NCBI GenBank assembly: GCA_014360855.1
Contig: JACIWP010000018.1
Span: 1 to 19,150, forward strand
Length of the DNA stretch: 19,150 bases
Source of the DNA: Anaerolineae bacterium
GTDB lineage: Bacteria; Chloroflexota; Anaerolineae; JACIWP01
Direction of reading: 5' to 3'
Part shown: positions 14,460 through 19,150 of the stretch, piece after piece
Numbering within the stretch: position 1 is the stretch's first letter
How the letters are laid out: every line of letters begins with the position of its first letter
Translations under genes and position numbers: made by a program
The notes under the pieces: generated by a model
Seen by the model: the letters and a program-made list of their open reading frames with translations, nothing else
Database searches by the model: none
What the model was told of the DNA's origin: nothing

Positions 14460-15425
14460 TCAGGGCGGATAGCAGATGGTATAGAGGTGTTTGCCGCCGC
14501 GGAACGGTCCCTTCAGCACTGCCTCGACCTCTTCCCGATCGCGCATGGTGACTTTGTCGATGGGCGGGAGCTGACCGGGCGGGAAGCGTTCGAGGATATC
14601 ATGGATGAGCCGCACCATATAGTCGAAGAGGGCGTTCAGGCCGGCCTCCGCCTTGGAGGCATCGGCCAGAGAGGGCCGGCCGACCACCCCCTCCGGCGTC
14701 ATGATCACCTCGATGCCACCGAAGCCGACCTGCTCATGGCCCTTGATGGGGGCATGATAGACATCCCCGCCCTTGTCCACGTGGTCGGGGGGCATGAACC
14801 CCTCTGGCTTCGTGTCCTTGGCGTACTCCAGCTTCACCATTTCCGGGAACAGCGCCAGGGAATATGAGCATTCCGCCTCATCGGCGTGGCGGAACGGCGT
14901 TTCGAACGGCCCGCCATGCGCTTTGTCCTTGAGGTAATCGTGAATCACCGTGGGCCAGTGCAAGGAAACCAGCATGCAGGGCACCTGGTACTTTTTGGCG
15001 AACTGATGCAAGGCCAGCGGGATGACCTCCTCCTGTCCGTGGCCGTTGAGCAGGATTTGCTTGCGAAAGCCGGCGTTCCAGAAGCCGGCGATGACGGCCC
15101 GCAGATAGGCGATGAACGTGTCTTCCGGGATGACGACGGTTCCCGGCATGCCCAGGTGATTATATGGATGGGAACCGTACCAGATAGGCTCCGCTACGGT
15201 ACAGCCAGTGGCCTGCGCCACCATCTCGGCCATGCGGCTGACGAGGAAGGTGTCCTCGCCGAAGGGCTGGGCATCACCATGCATCTCGGTGCTTCCCACC
15301 GGGATGATGATGATGTCATTGACCTTCAGGCGTTCCTCGATCTCCCGCTTGGTCATGGTCTGGAAGTAAATGCCGGTTGGCTTGTCCATGTGGCCGCCTG
15401 AAGGCGGCAGTTTCCATTTGCCCAT
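14460..15425 (-). CDS. Creatininase-family metal-dependent hydrolase
   Basis: The creatininase family hydrolyses cyclic amides and related rings with a two-metal site. The 321-residue protein has PVGSTEMHGDAQPFGED, in which E47, H49 and D58 match the spacing of creatininase metal ligands (E34, H36, D45), then GSHPYNHLGMPGT, LLNGHGQ (H129) and HADEAE (E183), replacing the family's NGHGGN and HAGE. It is longer than creatininase itself (about 260) because of an extended C-terminus. Genuine creatinine turnover is unlikely in this context. One remembered precedent for ring opening of a sugar-like compound is IolN of the Thermotoga inositol pathway; a relation to it is a guess. AGGAGG lies 5 bases before the ATG. 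A second ATG at residue 13 is possible. Confidence 0.85.
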   Translation of the reverse strand: MGKWKLPPSGGHMDKPTGIYFQTMTKREIEERLKVNDIIIIPVGSTEMHGDAQPFGEDTFLVSRMAEMVAQATGCTVAEPIWYGSHPYNHLGMPGTVVIPEDTFIAYLRAVIAGFWNAGFRKQILLNGHGQEEVIPLALHQFAKKYQVPCMLVSLHWPTVIHDYLKDKAHGGPFETPFRHADEAECSYSLALFPEMVKLEYAKDTKPEGFMPPDHVDKGGDVYHAPIKGHEQVGFGGIEVIMTPEGVVGRPSLADASKAEAGLNALFDYMVRLIHDILERFPPGQLPPIDKVTMRDREEVEAVLKGPFRGGKHLYTICYPP

Positions 15426-15443
15426 AGGGACCTCCTGAGATCA

Positions 15444-15472
15444 CGCCGGCGGCCGGACGCGCTCCGCCGGCG
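15444..15472 (-). other. 9-bp hairpin in the creatininase-like gene leader
   Basis: CGCCGGCGG (15444-15452) pairs perfectly with CCGCCGGCG (15464-15472) around 11 bases, ending only 7 bases from the AGGAGG ribosome binding site (15431-15436). It could influence translation. The arms are built from the GCCGGC hexamer that is abundant throughout the window, so chance formation is a real possibility. Confidence 0.35.
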
Positions 15473-15498
15473 AGTTTCTCCCTCACCGCTCCTCTATC

Positions 15499-15535
15499 CG
15501 GGGATAATCCACCCACCCGCCCTCTGCTATCCCCG
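15499..15535 (-). other. 8-bp inverted repeat between the U32-like and creatininase-like genes
   Basis: CGGGGATA (15499-15506) and TATCCCCG (15528-15535) are perfect inverted repeats around 21 bases, 35 bases beyond the stop of the U32-like gene. It may be a terminator-like stem or an operator; no T-run follows. Confidence 0.35.
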
Positions 15536-15570
15536 AGAGAGTGGTGCGCACCGCTAACGGGAACCCTCCA

Positions 15571-16485
15571 TTAGGCTTGCGGGATGTGCAAGTCGGCGGC
15601 GCCACGCTGGGTTTGCTTGGCCTGCGGATAGTATCTACCCAGCATTTCGACCACGATGGCGGCCTGGGCGGCCATGCGTTTGCCGTCTTCGGCAGAGGTG
15701 ATTTGGCCGTGGGCGCTGACGACGGAGTTGCCGGTCTTGAGGTGCACGGGGGCGGCCACGCGGACGATCTCCGGCGCTTCGTAGACGCGGATGAAGCCAC
15801 CGGAGGCCGGCGGGTTGTCCGTATGCACATCAATCGGCACCTTCACCGCGGCGCGCAGGGCGGCGATCATGGGGAGCTGAAGGTCGCGCACCGGGTTGAT
15901 GCTGTCGGCGCCCAGGCTCTCCAGCACGCGGAAGGACACCGGGTTACAGTGTCCCAGATGGGCCGAGGTCTTGAAGATGATATCCTTGGGCAGGAAGCCG
16001 TCTTTGCGCATCTGGGCGACGAGCCACAGGAGTCCTTCGTCGTAAATCAGGAAGCCGCGACAGCCGGCCTCATAGCCGCGCTTGATATCGTCAACCGCCC
16101 GCAAGACCTGCTCCATGCCGCGCAGACGATAGCTAATGCGCACACCCTGAGGAGACAGAACCGTCGCACCAGTGTCATAGGTCGCGCGCGGGCCGACGGA
16201 GAGAAGCAGTTCCGCCCCGTAGTCATGACACAGCTTGCAGTATTCCTTCAGCTCCTGAAAGGTGTGGCGGAACATTCCATAGGTCTCTGTGACGCGGTTG
16301 ATGGTGATGCCCAACTTGTCGCTGGTCTCGAGCAGAGCGGCCACCGCCGCGGCCGAGTTGACCGTGGGCACCTCGATGCGAAAGTGCGCCCCATCCGGGA
16401 ACGTCTGGGTAGAGGTGGGCAAATCGTTCAGATCCCCCTCCGGCAGTCCCAGTGACTTCAGGTACTTGCGTGTTTCCTCGAACAT
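15571..16485 (-). CDS. U32-peptidase-like TIM-barrel protein
   Basis: The 304-residue soluble protein resembles a group commonly annotated as U32 family peptidases: EVPTVNSAAAVAALLE near residue 38, then LLLSVGPRATYDTG, GCRGFLIYDEGLLWLVAQM, SAHLGHCNPVSFRVLESLGADSINPVRDL, and VPIDVHTDNPP. The repeated strand-helix pattern suggests a TIM barrel. It lacks the long Cys-rich C-terminal part of the tRNA- or rRNA-hydroxylating U32 proteins, so protease or RNA-modifying activity should not be assumed; a metabolic lyase or aldolase-like role is possible. Function is unknown. I chose the ATG at 16485 because GGGAGG (16496-16501) lies 10 bases upstream; an in-frame ATG at 16533 has none. It sits 64 bases after the cupin gene on the same strand. 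Confidence 0.7.
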   Translation of the reverse strand: MFEETRKYLKSLGLPEGDLNDLPTSTQTFPDGAHFRIEVPTVNSAAAVAALLETSDKLGITINRVTETYGMFRHTFQELKEYCKLCHDYGAELLLSVGPRATYDTGATVLSPQGVRISYRLRGMEQVLRAVDDIKRGYEAGCRGFLIYDEGLLWLVAQMRKDGFLPKDIIFKTSAHLGHCNPVSFRVLESLGADSINPVRDLQLPMIAALRAAVKVPIDVHTDNPPASGGFIRVYEAPEIVRVAAPVHLKTGNSVVSAHGQITSAEDGKRMAAQAAIVVEMLGRYYPQAKQTQRGAADLHIPQA

Positions 16486-16549
16486 GGTAGTAATACCTCC
16501 CGATAGTTGATTGGTATCTCCAATGTGGGGCATTACGCCGGCACATGGA

Positions 16550-16912
16550 TTACTCGAAATGCTGGGGCAGAGGCGGTGCGTAGGCCCACACCAGCTTCAG
16601 CGGTTCATCGCCGATGTTCTCCAGACGGTGGCGCTTGCCTAATGGCGCGAAGATGGCGGTATCGGGGCCTACCTCCCATTCCCCTTCGCCCTCAACCACC
16701 AGCTTAGCCCTTCCGCTGATGATGAACATCACCTCTTCCGAATCCTCGTGCACATGATCCGGGATCATACTGCCCACTTCGGTGATGTTCATGCCCATGG
16801 AGACGTTGCGTGTCCCGATGGTCTTGGGCCCCAGCAGGAGCTTGGAGACTCGCGGCGGGGTGCGGTATTCTCCCGGGACATCCTCGGCTTTGACAAACGG
16901 CAGTTTGTCCAC
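16550..16912 (-). CDS. Small single-domain cupin (GTG start)
   Basis: This 120-residue protein is a single-domain cupin. It has the first cupin motif in IPDHVHEDSEEVMFIISG (two His and a Glu as likely metal ligands) and the second in GPDTAIFAPLGKRHRLENIGDEP (His in KRH). Such small cupins bind a metal and act as isomerases, dioxygenases, lyases or sugar-binding proteins; the activity is not predictable here. The start codon is GTG, chosen because AGGAGG at 16919-16924 lies 6 bases upstream and no ATG is available. It begins only 21 bases after the stop of the IclR-type regulator gene, so the two are almost certainly co-transcribed. Confidence 0.85.
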   Translation of the reverse strand: MDKLPFVKAEDVPGEYRTPPRVSKLLLGPKTIGTRNVSMGMNITEVGSMIPDHVHEDSEEVMFIISGRAKLVVEGEGEWEVGPDTAIFAPLGKRHRLENIGDEPLKLVWAYAPPLPQHFE

Positions 16913-16918
16913 TGTACA

Positions 16919-16924
16919 CCTCCT
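16919..16924 (-). promoter_or_regulatory. Ribosome binding site supporting the GTG start of the cupin gene
   Basis: AGGAGG on the - strand is 6 bases upstream of GTG at 16912-16910. The full consensus offsets the weaker start codon. Confidence 0.7.
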
Positions 16925-16933
16925 GAGATGGTT

Positions 16934-17704
16934 TTATACCGTGAATCGGACGGGCATTTGCCCGGCGATCGCCTGCGCCGTTTCGGTTACCGCCGGCGCC
17001 ATTTCGGTCAGGGTCTCTATGGTCAAGCGGGAAGCCGGCCCCACCAGGCCCACGGCCGCATCCGCATAACCGTCCACGTTCAGGATAGGGGCGGCAACGG
17101 CCCGGATTGCCGCCTCCAGTTCTCCATTGTCGATTGCGTAGCCTCGCTCGCGGATGCGCTCCAGCTCTTCGCGGAGCCGGGCCGGCGAGGTGATGGTGGT
17201 TTCGGTGAACTGCCGCATCGGTTCGAGCAGAACCTCTTCGATCACATCGGGCGGTTGGAATGCCAGCATGGCCTTGCCGCTGGCGGAGCAGTAGGCCGGC
17301 AGGCGCCGGCCCACCAGCGGCGCCACCGACAGCGAGCGGCCGCTGTGGATGACCTCGACGTAGAGCACCCGCCCCCGGTCGAACAACCCCAGGTCACAGG
17401 TCTCCTGAAAACGCTCCACGAGCTGGCGCATGTAGGGCAGGGCGATGCGGCGCAGGCCCAGCCGCCCCAGGGCGCCCAGGCCCAGTTCGATGATGCGCCG
17501 GCCGAGCCGGAACCGCTCTCCGTCCGGCGAACGCTCCAGGAACCCGCCGGCCATAAGGGTCATCAGGATGCGGTGCACGGTGGCCTTGTGGATGCCGGTC
17601 ATCTGGGCGATCTCGGTCACCCCGCGGTCCGTGTGATCGTTGTCAAAGGTCATCAGGATGCGCATCGCCCGCTCAATGGCTCGTACTGTATATGTGCTGG
17701 TCAT
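16934..17704 (-). CDS. IclR-family transcriptional regulator
   Basis: IclR regulators bind DNA through an N-terminal winged helix-turn-helix and sense small catabolic substrates through a C-terminal domain. The 256-residue protein has the normal length and layout: winged helix at about 7-68 with the recognition helix around GIHKATVHRILMTL (38-51) and wing GGFLERSPDGERFRLG, then an effector domain with RVLYVEVIHSGRS, RLPAYCSASGKAMLAF and an LVGPASRLT segment near the end. These regulators usually control the neighbouring operon, often for aromatic compounds, sugar acids or hydroxy acids, so it probably governs this - strand cluster. It lies 50 bases after the esterase gene. Its ribosome binding site (TGAGGA directly before ATG) is unusually close and weak. 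Confidence 0.93.
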   Translation of the reverse strand: MTSTYTVRAIERAMRILMTFDNDHTDRGVTEIAQMTGIHKATVHRILMTLMAGGFLERSPDGERFRLGRRIIELGLGALGRLGLRRIALPYMRQLVERFQETCDLGLFDRGRVLYVEVIHSGRSLSVAPLVGRRLPAYCSASGKAMLAFQPPDVIEEVLLEPMRQFTETTITSPARLREELERIRERGYAIDNGELEAAIRAVAAPILNVDGYADAAVGLVGPASRLTIETLTEMAPAVTETAQAIAGQMPVRFTV

Positions 17705-17754
17705 TCCTCACCGCCCTGCTCCACCGATGCTGGGATACGGCGCTTTACGCGCCC

Positions 17755-19150
17755 TTATTTCGGCTTGCCGCAGACGAAATTGGCCGCATCGTCCATACTG
17801 CCACTGCCCTTATATTCGATGGTTTGGGGATACGGGCAGAGCGGCCGCGAGAACGCCGGCTTGCCGTCCTTGATCTTGGTGGCAATGACCATATCCGGCG
17901 CCACGCCTTTCTCCACCCACTGCTCCAGCGCGCTGACCATATCGAATGTGTCCGGCCCTTCGCCGCCGCGGCAGTGCCCCACACCCGGGATCATGAACAG
18001 GCGCACGAATTCCTGAGCCTCCGTCTCGCTCCCCACATCCTCGACCACGCTGTTGTAGTAGTTGATGGTGTTGCGCGGCGCGATGTTCTGGTCGGCCCAA
18101 CCGTGCCACAGGATCAGTTTGCCCCCTAGCAGGCGGAAGGCGGTCAGATCCGGATCAGTGGCGTTCAGGATGGGGCCGTAGCGGGCATCGGCCTCGTACA
18201 GGATGGCGAAGTCCTTCGGATCGGTGAAGTCAAAGGTCTTCCAATCCCAATCCGGGTTGTTAAAGACCATGTACTTGAAGTAGGAGAGCGGGATGACGAA
18301 AGGCTCGCCGATATGGCCAGGCCAGTCCAATTCACTGCCAGGCTCGTACCCCGGCCAGAACAGCTCGCCGGTGGTGGGATCCCGCAGGCCGTCGTACACC
18401 TTCTTCACCGAATCCACCTGCTGGGCCGTCAGGCAGTCCGCCGCATCGGCGCCCTTGCACTGGAGGACCGCCGGGTCAAAGTTGCATTTGCGCGGGTCCT
18501 CGATCAGGCCGTCCTGCTCGCCGTCCAGTGCGTCGCAGGCCTTGACCGCGGCTTCATGGATGAGCGGCAGTTTCTCCAGCGGGATTTCATAGGCCTTGCT
18601 CCGATGCGTCACAAAGGCCGGCCATACCTCACCCGGCCACATGCGGGTGGGGAAGTTCGCCGGCGCGCCGGCGATGATGCCGTCATAGTCGGCCGGATAG
18701 CGCTGTGCTTCCGCCAACGCCTGCTGGCCGCCGCCCGAGCACCCCTGGAAGTACGAGTGCGCCGGCGCCTTGCCGTAATAGGCTTCCACGATGAGCTTGG
18801 ACTTCTTGGTCATCTCGTGGATGGCGCGGTAGCCAAAGTCATCCCACAGGTCGGGCCGGCCGTTCATCCAGTCTCCCACCACCGGGGCAGGGCTTTCATG
18901 CCCACCGTCCGTGCTGGCCACCGCATAGCCCCGCATCAGGGGAGCGACCATGGCGGGATAGTTGATGCCGCCCGCCAGAGCGCCGTTCCCCACACCGAAG
19001 AACTTGCCGTTCCATTTGTCCGCCGGCGGCATCCAGACCTCGAACTTGATGGCCGGCTCCACCGTCGCCGCCACGCGGCAGAACGGCACTCCCACGGAAG
19101 CCTGGCCGAAGGCGGACTTGGGCGACTTCCAATCTGGGCCGTAGACCACG
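17755..19150 (-). CDS. Tannase/feruloyl esterase family hydrolase (5' partial)
   Basis: Members of this family cleave ester bonds of phenolic acids, such as feruloyl or galloyl esters, and are usually secreted. About 465 codons are visible and the frame is open to the window edge; the codon at 19149 is GTG read as an internal Val, so start and any signal peptide are outside. The catalytic serine is in YFQGCSGGGQQA (S138 of the fragment). The acid is probably in HGWADQNI and the histidine in GVGHCRGG; with Cys next to both Ser and His this is the CS-D-HC arrangement of tannases. CDALDGEQDGLIEDPRKC matches the calcium-binding loop of FaeB-type enzymes. The true ester substrate is unknown. It is the first visible gene of the - strand cluster, just upstream of the regulator. 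Confidence 0.9.
   Translation of the reverse strand, partial: VVYGPDWKSPKSAFGQASVGVPFCRVAATVEPAIKFEVWMPPADKWNGKFFGVGNGALAGGINYPAMVAPLMRGYAVASTDGGHESPAPVVGDWMNGRPDLWDDFGYRAIHEMTKKSKLIVEAYYGKAPAHSYFQGCSGGGQQALAEAQRYPADYDGIIAGAPANFPTRMWPGEVWPAFVTHRSKAYEIPLEKLPLIHEAAVKACDALDGEQDGLIEDPRKCNFDPAVLQCKGADAADCLTAQQVDSVKKVYDGLRDPTTGELFWPGYEPGSELDWPGHIGEPFVIPLSYFKYMVFNNPDWDWKTFDFTDPKDFAILYEADARYGPILNATDPDLTAFRLLGGKLILWHGWADQNIAPRNTINYYNSVVEDVGSETEAQEFVRLFMIPGVGHCRGGEGPDTFDMVSALEQWVEKGVAPDMVIATKIKDGKPAFSRPLCPYPQTIEYKGSGSMDDAANFVCGKPK

Noticed and set aside
1..19150. CRISPR array, tRNA, insertion sequence, integrase or phage genes
   Set aside because: No regularly spaced repeats, no cloverleaf-like intergenic segment and no transposase or integrase motifs were seen; intergenic gaps are short.

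Overview
The window is GC-rich, densely coding bacterial chromosome. The gene content, the gene order and a striking excess of the palindrome GCCGGC suggest an uncultured or poorly studied anaerobic or facultative bacterium, most plausibly of the Chloroflexota (Anaerolineae-like). This placement is inference, because no ribosomal or other marker gene is present.

Left half (1-9882, all + strand): a group 3d-type, NAD(P)-linked bidirectional [NiFe]-hydrogenase and its maturation genes. The order is a NuoG/HoxU-like iron-sulfur subunit (cut by the window start), hoxY (small subunit), hoxH (large subunit), a 205-base gap with a hairpin and a good sigma-70-type promoter, then the endopeptidase hoxW, hypA, hypB, hypF, hypD and hypE. 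From hoxW on, genes are mostly overlapping or translationally coupled. HypE and HypF make the CN ligands, HypD carries the Fe(CN)2CO assembly site, HypA and HypB deliver nickel, and HoxW trims the HoxH tail. The HypC chaperone gene is missing from this otherwise complete set.

Middle (9883-11449): a perfect 15-bp hairpin, each arm of which is itself nearly palindromic, separates the converging hypE and malic enzyme genes. The malic enzyme (- strand) has its own recognisable promoter and a 10-bp-phased direct repeat upstream of it.

Right half (11450-19150, all - strand, read right to left): a feruloyl esterase/tannase-family hydrolase (cut by the window end), an IclR-type regulator, a small cupin, a U32-like TIM-barrel protein, a creatininase-family hydrolase, an aldehyde:ferredoxin oxidoreductase (AOR) homologue and an LDH2/MDH2-family dehydrogenase. 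This looks like a substrate-inducible catabolic module: an ester is cleaved, a product is isomerised or ring-opened, and hydroxy-acid and aldehyde intermediates are oxidised. The substrate cannot be read from the sequence. Reduced ferredoxin and NAD(P)H from AOR, the dehydrogenase and malic enzyme could be disposed of as H2 by the adjacent hydrogenase, but that link is inference from proximity. The intergenic region before the AOR gene holds two strong hairpins and may be a regulatory RNA leader.

No tRNA, rRNA, CRISPR array, insertion sequence or integrase was seen, and no gene-free stretch exceeds about 205 bases.
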